From: Hydrogenoanaerobacterium sp032017025 | Lineage (GTDB): Bacteria; Bacillota; Clostridia; Oscillospirales; Ruminococcaceae | Reading direction: 5' to 3' | DNA length: 64,000 nucleotides | Assembly (NCBI RefSeq): GCF_032017025.1 | Contig: NZ_DALZQO010000009.1 | Location: 1 to 64,000 of the forward strand | In this document: positions 22,926 through 32,325 of the stretch, piece after piece | How the letters are laid out: the number at the start of each line of letters is the position of its first letter | Numbering within the stretch: the first letter of the stretch is position 1 | Translations under genes and position numbers: made by a program | Notes under the pieces: generated by a model | What the model was told of the DNA's origin: nothing | The model's database searches: none | What the model saw: the letters and a program-made list of their open reading frames with translations, nothing else

Positions 22926-22951
22926 AAGCCTGGGGGGGATAGGTTCTAAAT
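22915..22951 (+). promoter_or_regulatory. 12-bp inverted repeat before the IICB gene
   Basis: ATTTAGAACCTA (22915-22926) and TAGGTTCTAAAT (22940-22951) are perfect inverses around a G-rich loop. It could be an operator or an RNA hairpin controlling expression of the transporter relative to IIA. The second arm echoes the sequence just after ptsI. Confidence 0.45.
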
Positions 22952-23004
22952 ATAAACAGGTGCAGCCCAGAGGCTGTACAAGACAAAAAGAGGAGGGTAA
23001 TTCT

Positions 23005-24456
23005 ATGATGAAGTATCTGCAAAAACTCGGAAGATCCTTGATGCTCCCTGTGGCATGTCTGCCCATCGCCGGTATCTTAATGGGTATCGGTTATTGGATC
23101 GACCCGATCGGCTGGGGCGCAAATAACGTGGCTGCGCTGTTCTTAATCAAAGCAGGCGCTGCGCTGATCGACAACATGGCAATTCTGTTTACCATCGGTG
23201 TTTCCATTGGTATGGCCGACGACCGCGACGGAACCTCGGCGCTGGCCGGTATCGTTTCTTGGTTAATGGTTCAGACCCTTCTGGCACCCGGCGTTGTGGC
23301 TATTATCACTGGCGCAGAAGCAAACGCGGCTTTTGGTAAAATCAACAACCAGTTTATTGGTATTCTCTGCGGTTTGATCGGTGCTCTATGCTACAACCGC
23401 TTTAAAAATACCAAGCTGCCCGATGCCCTGGCGTTCTTTAGCGGCAAACGTTCTGTGGCTATCGTTACCGGATTGGTTACTATTTTTGTATCGGCCATTC
23501 TGTTCTTTATTTGGCCGGTAGTTTACACAGCACTGGTCACTTTTGGTAAGGCAATTCTCGTAACAGGCCCAATCGGCGCGGGCATCTATGCTTTCTTCAA
23601 CCGCCTGCTCATTCCCGTCGGCCTGCACCACGCGCTCAACTCGGTATTCTGGTTTGACGTGGCAAACATCAACGACCTTGGCAGATTCTGGGGTACCGCA
23701 GCCGAAGCAGGTGTGAAAGGTGTAACCGGCCAGTACATGGTTGGCTTCTTCCCGGTTATGATGTTCGGTCTGCCCGGTGCAGCCCTTGCTATGTATCACA
23801 CCGCAAAAACCAACAAAAAGAAGATTGCAGCGGGCTTACTTGGTGCAGCAGCTCTTTGTTCGTTCTTAACCGGTGTAACCGAGCCTTTGGAGTTTGCATT
23901 TATGTTCCTTGCTCCGGCTCTTTACGTTGTACATGCCGCATTGACAGGTATTTCCGCAGCTATCTGCGCAATGCTTCCTGTCAGAGCAGGCTTCAACTTC
24001 AGTGCGGGCTTTATTGACTGGGTCCTCAGCTTCAAGGCTCCTATGGCAGTAAATCCGTGGCTGATTATTCCTATTGGTCTCGCGTTCTTCGTTATTTACT
24101 ATGTGCTGTTCCGTTTCATCATCACCAAATTTAATCTCAAAACCCCTGGTAGAGAAGATGATGATGCTGACGAAGCAGAAAAATCCTACAAGCTTTCCAA
24201 TACCAATTATGCCGCGGTAGCTGCTATTATTTTGGAAGGCCTTGGCGGCAGAGATAACATTACATCTGTTGACAACTGCATTACCAGATTAAGGCTGGAA
24301 GTAAAAGATTATACAAAGGTTGACGAAAAGAAAATTAAGTCCTCCGGCGTATCGGGAATTATCAGACCCAGCAAGACAAGCGTACAGGTTATCGTAGGTA
24401 CACAGGTGCAATTTGTGGCCGACGAATTTGAAGCGCTGATTGCAGTAAAACAATAA
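23005..24456 (+). CDS. PTS IICB transporter, glucose/N-acetylglucosamine family
   Basis: This is a 483-residue membrane permease: a IIC domain with about ten membrane segments (residues 1-385) and a IIB domain (about 400-483) with the phosphorylated Cys425 in VDNCITRLRLEV. Family markers are FFSGKRSVAIVTG, PVGLHHALNSVFWF, FPVMMFGLPGAALAMY and TGVTEPLEFAFMF, which fit the NagE/PtsG group better than others; the exact sugar cannot be read from sequence. The ATG at 23005 is used because GGAGG is 8 nt upstream. Confidence 0.9.
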   Translation: MMKYLQKLGRSLMLPVACLPIAGILMGIGYWIDPIGWGANNVAALFLIKAGAALIDNMAILFTIGVSIGMADDRDGTSALAGIVSWLMVQTLLAPGVVAIITGAEANAAFGKINNQFIGILCGLIGALCYNRFKNTKLPDALAFFSGKRSVAIVTGLVTIFVSAILFFIWPVVYTALVTFGKAILVTGPIGAGIYAFFNRLLIPVGLHHALNSVFWFDVANINDLGRFWGTAAEAGVKGVTGQYMVGFFPVMMFGLPGAALAMYHTAKTNKKKIAAGLLGAAALCSFLTGVTEPLEFAFMFLAPALYVVHAALTGISAAICAMLPVRAGFNFSAGFIDWVLSFKAPMAVNPWLIIPIGLAFFVIYYVLFRFIITKFNLKTPGREDDDADEAEKSYKLSNTNYAAVAAIILEGLGGRDNITSVDNCITRLRLEVKDYTKVDEKKIKSSGVSGIIRPSKTSVQVIVGTQVQFVADEFEALIAVKQ

Positions 24457-24542
24457 ACCTACACAGCAAGGGATGGGCGGATATCTGCCCATCCTTTTGC
24501 TTTTTCGAAAAATACGCGATACAAACTGAAAGAGAGGATAAG

Positions 24543-25315
24543 ATGAAACATAGTATTACCGTAGAAATTTGCTGCGGCTCACTGGAGGATTGCAAAACAG
24601 CGCAGAGTGTGGGCGCAGATAGTATCGAATTGATTACGGCTCATCTGCTGGGTGGACTAACACCCTCGGCAGGCTTGTTGTACAAGGTGAAAGAGCAGGT
24701 AAACCTGCCTGTTAATGCTATTGTACGTCCGCGCGCTGCAGGCTTTTGCTACAGCGACGAGGATTTTGAGGTGATACGCTGTGATGCAAAGCAGTTTGCG
24801 CATCTCGGTGCAGATGGTATTGTATTCGGCTTTTTGCTGCCTGACGGCAGCTTGGACTATGAGCGCTGTGCACGGTTTATAGAGTGTATTGGAGATTGCA
24901 CCCCTGTATTTCACCGTGCTATTGATGTGGTAAAGGATATGCCCGGTACGGCTGAGCGTCTGATTAGCCTTGGTGTAAAGCGTATTCTCACCAGCGGGGG
25001 AAGAGAAAATGCACTTGCGGGGGCGTCTGCCATTTGTGAGTTGGTACAGCAATGCGGCGATCGTATTCAGATTATGGCAGGCGGCGGTATTNNNNNNNNN
25101 NTATTCGGGCAAGCAATGTCGCCCAGGTAATTGCACAAACCGGGGTAAAATGGGTGCATTTTGGGGGTACAAGCTACTGTGAAGACACGTCTACGCGGCT
25201 AAACCCCGAGCTGAATTTTGGTACCTCGGTGCTTCCGCCCAATGAAAGTTATCTCGCTGTTCATGAAAGAACGGCTTCAAATATCATTTCAAATATTGAG
25301 CCTGCCGGGTTGTAA
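24543..25315 (+). CDS. cutC: CutC family protein (interrupted by an N gap)
   Basis: CutC-type TIM-barrel protein, associated with copper homeostasis in some bacteria though its enzyme activity is unclear. It begins ITVEICCGSLEDCKTAQSVG, continues with GADSIELITAHLLGGLTPSA, VNAIVRPRAAGFCYS, PVFHRAIDVV, then MAGGGI just before ten N at 25092. The frame resumes with RASNVAQVIAQTGVKWVHFG and ends at 25315. The frames on either side differ, but joining the flanks through their common TATT restores a continuous GGIRASN reading, so the gene is probably intact. Confidence 0.85.
25092..25101. other. assembly gap (10 N) in cutC
   Basis: Ten N of unknown true length. The flanks end GGTATT and begin TATTCGG; a 4-base overlap would close the gap and restore the CutC frame. 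Confidence 0.9.
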
Positions 25316-25356
25316 TTCTCACGGTAAAAAATAGAAAAGAAGCATATCCATTTAAA

Positions 25357-25390
25357 GAAAACGCCAGGCTCTTTAGCCATGGCGTTTTTT
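25357..25390 (+). terminator. intrinsic terminator after cutC
   Basis: AAACGCCA (25359-25366) and TGGCGTTT (25380-25387) form an 8-bp stem ending in a run of six T. Confidence 0.8.
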
Positions 25391-25472
25391 GCAAATTGCT
25401 TATTGGGAGATTCTCGGTAAATACTATTAAAAAATCAACTTTTGGAGGAAGATAATTAAAGCAGTTTCACGA

Positions 25473-25499
25473 TTGCATAATTTAATCAATAGGTATACT
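25473..25499 (+). promoter_or_regulatory. candidate promoter of the V-type ATPase operon
   Basis: TATACT (25494-25499) is a good -10 box. The best upstream match is TTGCAT (25473-25478), but the spacing is only 15 nt, so the -35 assignment is doubtful. Confidence 0.4.
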
Positions 25500-25577
25500 A
25501 TTAATTATGCATTTTTAAGATTGCTGCCCGTTGTCAGGTTTTGGGTGCAATTAAAAATAACAGAACAGGGGTGAGGA

Positions 25578-25892
25578 ATGGTGGATGATATAATCAAGGC
25601 GCTAATTGACATTGACAGAAAAGCCCGCGAGACGGTTCAGGCTGCAAAGGATAGACGCAGCGAAGTGAAAGCAGCAATCTCGCAGGAAAAAAGCGAGGTT
25701 CACGAAGCCTATCTCAAGCGGGCAAATGAACATATCGAAAAAATGAAGGAGCATGCGCAGGAGGAAGCCTCACAGCAGCAGCTCAGCATTGACGAAGCGT
25801 TTCGGGTGTCGGCGGCTGCACTTGAAACCCAGTTTGATGAGAAAAAAGACAAGTGGGTGGACGAGATCATTTGCCGCTGCAAACAGATTTAG
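25578..25892 (+). CDS. V-type ATPase subunit G/H (peripheral stalk)
   Basis: A 104-residue charged, almost fully helical protein (IKALIDIDRKARETVQAAKD, EAYLKRANEHIEKMKEHAQE) that ends CRCKQI. Size, heptad character and position at the head of the operon fit the stalk subunit that pairs with subunit E to hold the catalytic head against the membrane part. The sequence alone would also fit other coiled-coil proteins. Confidence 0.7.
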   Translation: MVDDIIKALIDIDRKARETVQAAKDRRSEVKAAISQEKSEVHEAYLKRANEHIEKMKEHAQEEASQQQLSIDEAFRVSAAALETQFDEKKDKWVDEIICRCKQI

Positions 25893-25934
25893 GTGTGAAA
25901 TCCCGTACGATTAGAGCAGAAAGGGGGGGAGAGC

Positions 25935-26978
25935 ATGCTGAAATCCTTTTCCGACAAAGCGATTATGACGAAGGCCTTGTCGATGTATGGTAAGCGTATC
26001 ACAAACGAGCAGTACATGGAGCTAATGCATAAAAAAACAGTTGCCGAAATAGCTGCTTATCTGCGGGACACAGCGGGCTATAGTGAGGCGCTTTCGGGTG
26101 TTCAGCCTACAGCGATTCACCGCGGGCAGCTTGAGATATTGCTGCGCAAGGAGCGCTTTTCGCGTTACCTGAGATTGATGCACTACGACAACGCGCAGCG
26201 GGACAGTTACTACCACTACCTGATTATGGAGATTGAGATTGAACAAATTTTGCAGATGATACAGCTACTCAACTCAAACCGTGCAGAGGAATACATTACC
26301 CAATATCCTGCGTTTTTAGAGCGCAGCACGCGTGTGAATTTGATGGAACTTGCAAAAGTACGCAGTTACGATGGCCTGCTGCATGTGCTGGGGGACACCC
26401 CCTACGGTAAGCTGCTTTTGCAGTGCCGGCCATTGGGTGGCGAATTAATCGACTACACTAAGTGTGAGGTTGTTTTGATGTCCTACTACTATCAGCACGT
26501 GGAGGATATTATTGACCATTCGTTCCATGGCAAAACACGTCTTCATCTGCATGAAATCTTCCAGACGCATCTGGAGCTGCTGAATATCAGCAACATTTAT
26601 CGTCTGAAAAAATATTTCCCCGAAACCAAGCCTGAGCAGATTGCAAAGTGTATTTTACCTGTGTGGAAGCGTATTCCTCAAAAAGAGCTTGACCGGCTGA
26701 TTGCAGCACCATCCGCAGAGGAGTTTTTGAAGGATATTGCCGCGTCGCCCTATGCCAAGTTTGTGGGCAGCGACGATTTCACCTACATTGAATACACCGC
26801 AAACTGTATCAACTATTATATGTGCCGGCGGTACCTGCGTTTTGCAACCGACGCGCCTACTGTGTTTACCGCGTATATGGCACTTTGCCGTATTGAGCTC
26901 AATAATATTACAACAATCATTGAGGGCGTACGTTATGGTGTTCCCCCAAGTGAAATAAAGAAAATGCTTATTTTGTGA
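25935..26978 (+). CDS. atpC: V-type ATPase subunit C
   Basis: This 347-residue protein is the funnel-shaped subunit linking the central shaft to the proteolipid ring. The family pattern is seen in FSDKAIMTKALSMYGKRITN, the central YYYQHVEDIIDHSF and the C-terminal RIELNNITTIIEGVRYGVPP followed by KKMLIL. It follows subunit G/H by 42 bp and has a GGGGGGGAGAGC leader before the ATG. Confidence 0.88.
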   Translation: MLKSFSDKAIMTKALSMYGKRITNEQYMELMHKKTVAEIAAYLRDTAGYSEALSGVQPTAIHRGQLEILLRKERFSRYLRLMHYDNAQRDSYYHYLIMEIEIEQILQMIQLLNSNRAEEYITQYPAFLERSTRVNLMELAKVRSYDGLLHVLGDTPYGKLLLQCRPLGGELIDYTKCEVVLMSYYYQHVEDIIDHSFHGKTRLHLHEIFQTHLELLNISNIYRLKKYFPETKPEQIAKCILPVWKRIPQKELDRLIAAPSAEEFLKDIAASPYAKFVGSDDFTYIEYTANCINYYMCRRYLRFATDAPTVFTAYMALCRIELNNITTIIEGVRYGVPPSEIKKMLIL

Positions 26979-27067
26979 AATACTACTCATAGCGCGAAAT
27001 AATTTTAAATTGATCAAACCAAATTGGTTTTGAAGCGGCATTTTGCCGCAGAAAGGTGGTGTGATAG

Positions 27068-28999
27068 ATGTCAATTGAAAAAATGACGCTGGTTCAGATC
27101 ACCGGACATGTAGATGCTCTGGACGAAGTGCTGCGAAAATGCTCCGATCTGGGGCGGTTTCACCCCGAGCAACCGGCACAACTCAGTGATAAGGTAGGCG
27201 GTTTTACCCAAATGACCGAGGAAAACCCCTACAAGGTACGACTAAACCGCATTATTGACATTGGGCTCAGCGCGGGTATTCCGTTAAAATACGATGCATC
27301 TGTCAACAAAAGAATTGCAACGGATGCTGTAGACCATTTTTTAAACAGCTTTCATGAGGAGCTTGCTGTACTAAGCGAACGCAAGCGTGCACTTACAGCT
27401 ACAATCGAGCAGGGGCAGAACGCACTGGTACAGCTTCGCCATCTTGCTACATTGGATGTCAGCCTTGATGATCTGTTTGCTTGTGAATTTCTCAAAATTC
27501 GTTTTGGGCGAATTCCAATCGACAGCTATAAGAAGCTTGCCTATTATAAAGACCGCTTGTTCTTCTTTATGAGCCTTTCAGAGGGCAGCACCTACAACTG
27601 GGGTATGTACATCACTACGCTGGGGCATGAGGCAGAGGTAGACGACATCTTTTCTTCCCTCTACTTTGAGCGCATTCGCATACCGGAGGTGCACGCAACC
27701 CCGGGTGTAGCAAAACAGATGTTTGAAGAAACCCTTGCAAAAGATAAGGCTGAGCTTGAGCAGGTAAACAACCACCTAGTGGAGCTTGTAAAGGAGAATC
27801 AAGAGAAGTTTCTTGATATCTACTCAACCATCCGTTTTCTCAACGAATCGTTTGATTTACGCCGCTACGTCAGTGCTTATAAGAACCAGTTTCATCTTAC
27901 CGGGTTCTTGCCCGTGCGCGATGAAAAGTCGTTTGCGGCAAGCATAGAGACAATTGCACATGCACACGTCGAGTTCAAACCGCATGACAGCGATAAAAGG
28001 CTGGTGACACCCACCAAGCTACGCAACTGCCGGTTGTTCCAGCCATTTGAAATGTTTGTTGATATGTACGGTACGCCGTCTTACAACGAGATTGACCCTA
28101 CGCCGTTTGTAGGCATCACCTACACGCTGCTGTTTGGTATTATGTTCGGCGATGTGGGACAGGGGCTGGTAATTGCACTGCTCGGTGCACTTTTGTGGAA
28201 GTTTAAGAAGATGAGCCTTGGCAGAGTAATGACACGCATTGGCATTTCTGCCGCGTGCTTTGGTATGGTGTACGGCTCGGTGTTTGGCATGGAGCACCTG
28301 CTCGACCCGTTCTACACCAACGTCTTGGGGCTTCACGAAAAGCCGGTGGAGGTAATGAATCCGCTTACTATCAACAATCTGCTTCTCTTTGCAATTGGCT
28401 TGGGCATTCTGCTCATCATCATCTCTATGGCAACTAATATCATCATCGGTTTAAAAAACAAAGATTTTGAAAAAGCAATATTTTCAAACAACGGCGTTGC
28501 CGGAATGGTGTTTTACGTTTCTATCCTCATCGGCGTGCTTTCTATGTTCACAGGCGGTGAGAGCCTGTTTACCCCCGCTTATATTCTGGCATTTATTGTA
28601 GCGCCCATTCTGGTCATCTTTCTCAAGCATCCGCTTGGTAAGCTTGCCAAGGGCAATAAACACATTAAGCCGGAGGACGGCATCGGCAGCTTTATTCTTG
28701 AAGGCGTCTTTGAGCTGTTCGAGGTGGCTTTAAGCTTTGTTACCAACACTATGTCGTTTTTGCGTGTCGGCGGCTTTATCATCAGCCACGCCGGTATGAT
28801 GGCGGTTGTTATTACCTTGACGGAAATGATGACCGGTTCCGGCAGCATTGTGACTATGATTATCGGCAATGCTTTTGTTATGGCGTTGGAGGGCTTTATT
28901 GTGGGCATTCAGGCACTTCGCCTTGAGTTCTACGAAATGTTCAGCCGTTATTTTGAGGGACAGGGCAAACCGTTCCGCCCCATTGTTATCGGCGAGTAA
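27068..28999 (+). CDS. atpI: V-type ATPase subunit I (membrane stator)
   Basis: This 643-residue subunit forms the stator half-channel for ions. The N-terminal 320 residues are cytoplasmic and partly coiled coil. The C-terminal half has about seven membrane segments with FVGITYTLLFGIMFGDVGQG, FGMVYGSVFG, SNNGVAGMVFYVSIL and a FLRVGGFIISHAGM segment with the conserved channel Arg; it ends EFYEMFSRYFEGQGKPFRPI. AAAGGTGG precedes the ATG. Confidence 0.95.
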   Translation: MSIEKMTLVQITGHVDALDEVLRKCSDLGRFHPEQPAQLSDKVGGFTQMTEENPYKVRLNRIIDIGLSAGIPLKYDASVNKRIATDAVDHFLNSFHEELAVLSERKRALTATIEQGQNALVQLRHLATLDVSLDDLFACEFLKIRFGRIPIDSYKKLAYYKDRLFFFMSLSEGSTYNWGMYITTLGHEAEVDDIFSSLYFERIRIPEVHATPGVAKQMFEETLAKDKAELEQVNNHLVELVKENQEKFLDIYSTIRFLNESFDLRRYVSAYKNQFHLTGFLPVRDEKSFAASIETIAHAHVEFKPHDSDKRLVTPTKLRNCRLFQPFEMFVDMYGTPSYNEIDPTPFVGITYTLLFGIMFGDVGQGLVIALLGALLWKFKKMSLGRVMTRIGISAACFGMVYGSVFGMEHLLDPFYTNVLGLHEKPVEVMNPLTINNLLLFAIGLGILLIIISMATNIIIGLKNKDFEKAIFSNNGVAGMVFYVSILIGVLSMFTGGESLFTPAYILAFIVAPILVIFLKHPLGKLAKGNKHIKPEDGIGSFILEGVFELFEVALSFVTNTMSFLRVGGFIISHAGMMAVVITLTEMMTGSGSIVTMIIGNAFVMALEGFIVGIQALRLEFYEMFSRYFEGQGKPFRPIVIGE

Positions 29000-29050
29000 C
29001 CTAAAATATTAAACAGACAATAAAAAACAATCTATTTGGAGGGTATATTT

Positions 29051-29485
29051 ATGAACAGCCTAATGTTTATTCTTCCCGCACTGGTCGTTGCGTTAATCGC
29101 AGTTCCCCTGGTCTCGGTAGCAAGAGGTGTTAAAACCGGAAAACAGGCGAAAAACAGAGTGATTGGCAACCTTTGCATGTTCTTTGGTGTTTGCCTTTGC
29201 GCGTTTATCTTTCCGCTGAGTGCATTTGCAGCAGAAGGCGGCGCTGTAGCTGCCACCATTATGGGCACTTCTGCACAGGGCATGGGCTTTCTTGCAGCTG
29301 CATTGGTAACCGGTCTTGCGGCAATCGGTGCAGGTATTGCAGTTGCTGCTGCGGCGCCCGCGGCAATCGGCGCGGTATCCGAAGATCCGAAATCTTTCGG
29401 TAAAGCAATCATCTTCGTTGTACTTGGTGAGGGTATTGCAATTTACGGTCTGCTCATCTCCATTCTGATTATCAACAAACTTTAA
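29051..29485 (+). CDS. atpK: V-type ATPase subunit K (proteolipid)
   Basis: This 144-residue membrane protein forms the rotor ring. There are four hydrophobic segments. The second hairpin is canonical, GLAAIGAGIAVAAAAPAAIG then VVLGEGIAIYGLLISILI, with the ion-binding Glu in LGEGIAIYG. The first hairpin has no such Glu, so each four-helix subunit would carry one binding site. The ATG at 29051 has GGAGG 9 nt upstream; an earlier TTG is not needed. Confidence 0.92.
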   Translation: MNSLMFILPALVVALIAVPLVSVARGVKTGKQAKNRVIGNLCMFFGVCLCAFIFPLSAFAAEGGAVAATIMGTSAQGMGFLAAALVTGLAAIGAGIAVAAAAPAAIGAVSEDPKSFGKAIIFVVLGEGIAIYGLLISILIINKL

Positions 29486-29594
29486 GAGGCAGCCCCCAAA
29501 CGCGCTTATGCCGACCAGGGCGTAAGCCGAGGCGGGCGAGCGGTAAAGAGAAACAAACGGTAAATTGCCGGTTTTTGAAGGGCGATGATGACTT

Positions 29595-29903
29595 ATGAAG
29601 ATGTATTTGATCAGCGATAATATCGACACCTGCATGGGTATGCGCCTTGCGGGAATTGAGGGTGTGGTGCTGCACGAGCGTGATGAAGTGATTGCAACCG
29701 TACGCCGTGTTTTTGAAGACCCAACAGTCGGCATCCTGCTTATTACAGAAAAACTTGCAGACCTTTGCCCCGAGATGATAAGAGACCTCAAGCTCAACCA
29801 TAAAAAGACGCTGGTGGTGGAGGTACCGGATAGACACAGCGGCAGCCGTGCAACCAGTGCTCTTGAAAAGTATGTAAACGAGGCAATCGGCGTAAAGATG
29901 TAG
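29595..29903 (+). CDS. atpF: V-type ATPase subunit F
   Basis: A 102-residue central-shaft subunit. MKMYLISDNIDTCMGMRLAG is the typical start, followed by VFEDPTVGILLITEKLADLC and a VVEVPDRHSG loop, ending EKYVNEAIGVKM. It binds subunit D and affects coupling. It is preceded by about 110 bp without an obvious terminator, so it is in the same transcription unit. Confidence 0.9.
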   Translation: MKMYLISDNIDTCMGMRLAGIEGVVLHERDEVIATVRRVFEDPTVGILLITEKLADLCPEMIRDLKLNHKKTLVVEVPDRHSGSRATSALEKYVNEAIGVKM

Positions 29904-29933
29904 TGCGCCAAAAAACGAAAAGGTGGCGAGCAA

Positions 29934-30545
29934 ATGGCAGAGGCAAATAAAGAAGAAAAACGAAAGCTTGGCCGGTTCGAAGAAGAAATTATGGGTGACG
30001 TGGCGCAGATCTGCAAAGAGGTTGAAGATGAGATTGAAGCCTACCGCACCGGTGAGCTTGGCAAGCACGAGGATGATACCCTTGCCGAAACCTACCATAT
30101 CATCCAATCCGAGGTGTCTGAAATCTCGGTGGAGGGAACAAAAGACTTTTCACGCAAAAAGATGGAGCTGAAAAAAAAGCTCTATGTTAAGCGTGATGAA
30201 TACAACAAGCTGATTTTTGCCGAGGCAAGAATTAAGCTGGCCGAATTTACCAAAACTGCCGAATACAGTGCGTTTTTGAGGGGCAAGGTGCAAAAGCTGG
30301 TTGACAGCCACGGCTGTGCCGGTGCAAAACTGTGCCTCAAGGCGGATGACCTGAAATATGAAACAGAGCTGCGTAAAATTTGTGGCGATGCACTGCTTAT
30401 TGAGGCAGATGAGCAGATTCTCATCGGGGGGGCAAAGCTTGTAAATGAAGCAAAAAGCTTTATTTCCGATGAAACGCTGGATGCAGCACTTGAAGAACAA
30501 AAGGAATGGTTTGCGGCAAATTCGGGCTTTATCGTAACCATGTGA
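29934..30545 (+). CDS. atpE: V-type ATPase subunit E (peripheral stalk)
   Basis: The protein has 203 residues. A charged helical N-terminal half (LGRFEEEIMGDVAQICKEVE) is followed by a globular C-terminal domain with LLIEADEQILIGGAKLVNEA, where family members usually have GG near this place, ending NSGFIVTM. It pairs with the G/H subunit. AAAGGTGG lies upstream, and it sits immediately before subunit A. Confidence 0.8.
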   Translation: MAEANKEEKRKLGRFEEEIMGDVAQICKEVEDEIEAYRTGELGKHEDDTLAETYHIIQSEVSEISVEGTKDFSRKKMELKKKLYVKRDEYNKLIFAEARIKLAEFTKTAEYSAFLRGKVQKLVDSHGCAGAKLCLKADDLKYETELRKICGDALLIEADEQILIGGAKLVNEAKSFISDETLDAALEEQKEWFAANSGFIVTM

Positions 30546-30555
30546 GGTGAAAACA

Positions 30556-32304
30556 TTGAACAACGTGATCTATTCCATCAACGGCCCTGTTGTGACCGTA
30601 AAGAATGCCACCGATTTTGAGATGCTTGAGATGGTGTACGTCGGTGAAAAAAGGCTGATTGGTGAGGTTATCTCCATCACCAGTGCGGCAACCACCATTC
30701 AGGTATATGAGACCACCACAGGGCTAAAGCCCGGCGAGCCTGTTTATGCTACAGGTTCACCCTTGTGCGCTACCCTCGGTCCCGGTATCCTCTCCAATAT
30801 CTTTGATGGCATTGAGCGCCCGCTAAGAGATATTAACGAGCGTTCCGGTGCTTACATTGACGAGGGCTGTAACATTTCGTCGCTCGATGAACAACGCATG
30901 TGGGACGTAACGGTTTGCGTACATGAGGGCGACACCGTACAGGGCGGACAGATTTATGCAACCTGCCCCGAAACCGAGCTGATTGAGCACCGCTGCATGG
31001 TTTTGCCCTCGCTTTCGGGCAAGGTGACTTTTGCGGCAAAAAATGGCCGCTATAAAATCGACGATGTGATTGTAACAATAGAAGATGAGCACGGAAAAGC
31101 GCATGAGCTTACCCTGTGCCAGCAATGGCCGATCCGTATAGCGCGCCCCACCAGAGAGCGCTTGCCCATATCGCAGCCGCTGATTACCGGGCAGCGTGTA
31201 ATCGATACCATGTTCCCCATTGCGAAGGGTGGCACGGCGGCGGTTCCCGGCGGCTTTGGTACAGGCAAAACCATGACACAGCACCAGCTTGCAAAATGGT
31301 GTGACGCCGATATCATTGTCTACGTAGGCTGCGGTGAGCGCGGCAACGAAATGACGCAGGTACTCAAAGAGTTCAGCGAGCTGATTGACCCAAAATCGGG
31401 TAAAAAGCTGACGGCGCGTACCGTATTGATTGCAAATACTTCGAACATGCCGGTTGCGGCGCGTGAGGCGTCTATCTACACCGGCATTACGCTGGCGGAA
31501 TATTACCGCGATATGGGTTACCACGTCGCCATTATGGCGGATTCCACCTCCCGTTGGGCAGAAGCTCTGCGTGAGATTTCCGGCCGTTTGGAGGAAATGC
31601 CTGCGGAGGAGGGCTTCCCCGCATACCTGCCCTCGCGAATTTCGCAGTTCTACGAGCGTGCGGGCTACATGGTAACACTTTGCAACAAAGAGGGTTCGGT
31701 ATCCATCATCGGTGCTGTTTCCCCGCAGGGCGCAGATTTCTCCGAGCCCGTTACCCAAAACACCAAGCGCTTTGTGCGCTGTTTCTGGGCGCTCGATAAA
31801 TCTCTCGCCTATGCGCGTCACTATCCCGCAATCAACTGGAACACCAGCTACAGCGAGTACATTGACGATTTGGCAAAGTGGTACAACACCAACGTGGATA
31901 GAAGCTTTCTCGGTAAGCGGCAGCAGATAGCGTCGCTGCTGCATGAGGAAAACGAGCTGATGGAAATTGTCAAGCTGATTGGCTCCGACGTTCTGCCGGA
32001 TGATCAAAAGCTGGTTATTGAAATTTCTAAAATCATTCGCGTGGGCTTTTTACAGCAGAATGCCTTCCATAAGGATGATACCTATGTTCCCCTGCAAAAA
32101 CAGCTTAAAATGATGGAGGTTATTCTCTATCTTTACGATAAGTCAAAGGTTATTGTGCAGGCGGGCAGATCTCTTTCCGAGGTGATTGAAACAGGTGTGT
32201 TTGCAAACCTTGTAAAGATGAAGTATGAAGTGCCGAACGATCATCTGGACCAGTTTGACCGGTACTTCAAGATGATTGACGAAGCATTTTTCCATCTCGA
32301 TTAA
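30556..32304 (+). CDS. atpA: V-type ATPase catalytic subunit A
   Basis: This subunit of about 582 residues binds and hydrolyses or makes ATP. The P-loop GGFGTGKT is at about residues 232-239, with CGERGNEMTQVLKEF and the SRWAEALREISGRLEEMPAE signature after it. The non-homologous insert typical of A subunits (LSGKVTFAAKNGRYKIDDVI) is present. The start is taken as TTG at 30556 because GAGGTG lies 6 nt upstream; a GTG at 30547 is possible. It almost abuts subunit E. Confidence 0.96.
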   Translation: MNNVIYSINGPVVTVKNATDFEMLEMVYVGEKRLIGEVISITSAATTIQVYETTTGLKPGEPVYATGSPLCATLGPGILSNIFDGIERPLRDINERSGAYIDEGCNISSLDEQRMWDVTVCVHEGDTVQGGQIYATCPETELIEHRCMVLPSLSGKVTFAAKNGRYKIDDVIVTIEDEHGKAHELTLCQQWPIRIARPTRERLPISQPLITGQRVIDTMFPIAKGGTAAVPGGFGTGKTMTQHQLAKWCDADIIVYVGCGERGNEMTQVLKEFSELIDPKSGKKLTARTVLIANTSNMPVAAREASIYTGITLAEYYRDMGYHVAIMADSTSRWAEALREISGRLEEMPAEEGFPAYLPSRISQFYERAGYMVTLCNKEGSVSIIGAVSPQGADFSEPVTQNTKRFVRCFWALDKSLAYARHYPAINWNTSYSEYIDDLAKWYNTNVDRSFLGKRQQIASLLHEENELMEIVKLIGSDVLPDDQKLVIEISKIIRVGFLQQNAFHKDDTYVPLQKQLKMMEVILYLYDKSKVIVQAGRSLSEVIETGVFANLVKMKYEVPNDHLDQFDRYFKMIDEAFFHLD

Positions 32305-32325
32305 ACGAAAGGACGGATTAGTACT

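Noticed and set aside
24543..25130. cutC as two broken genes (frameshifted pseudogene)
   Set aside because: The frame change falls exactly on the ten N; joining the flanks by their shared TATT restores one continuous CutC sequence.
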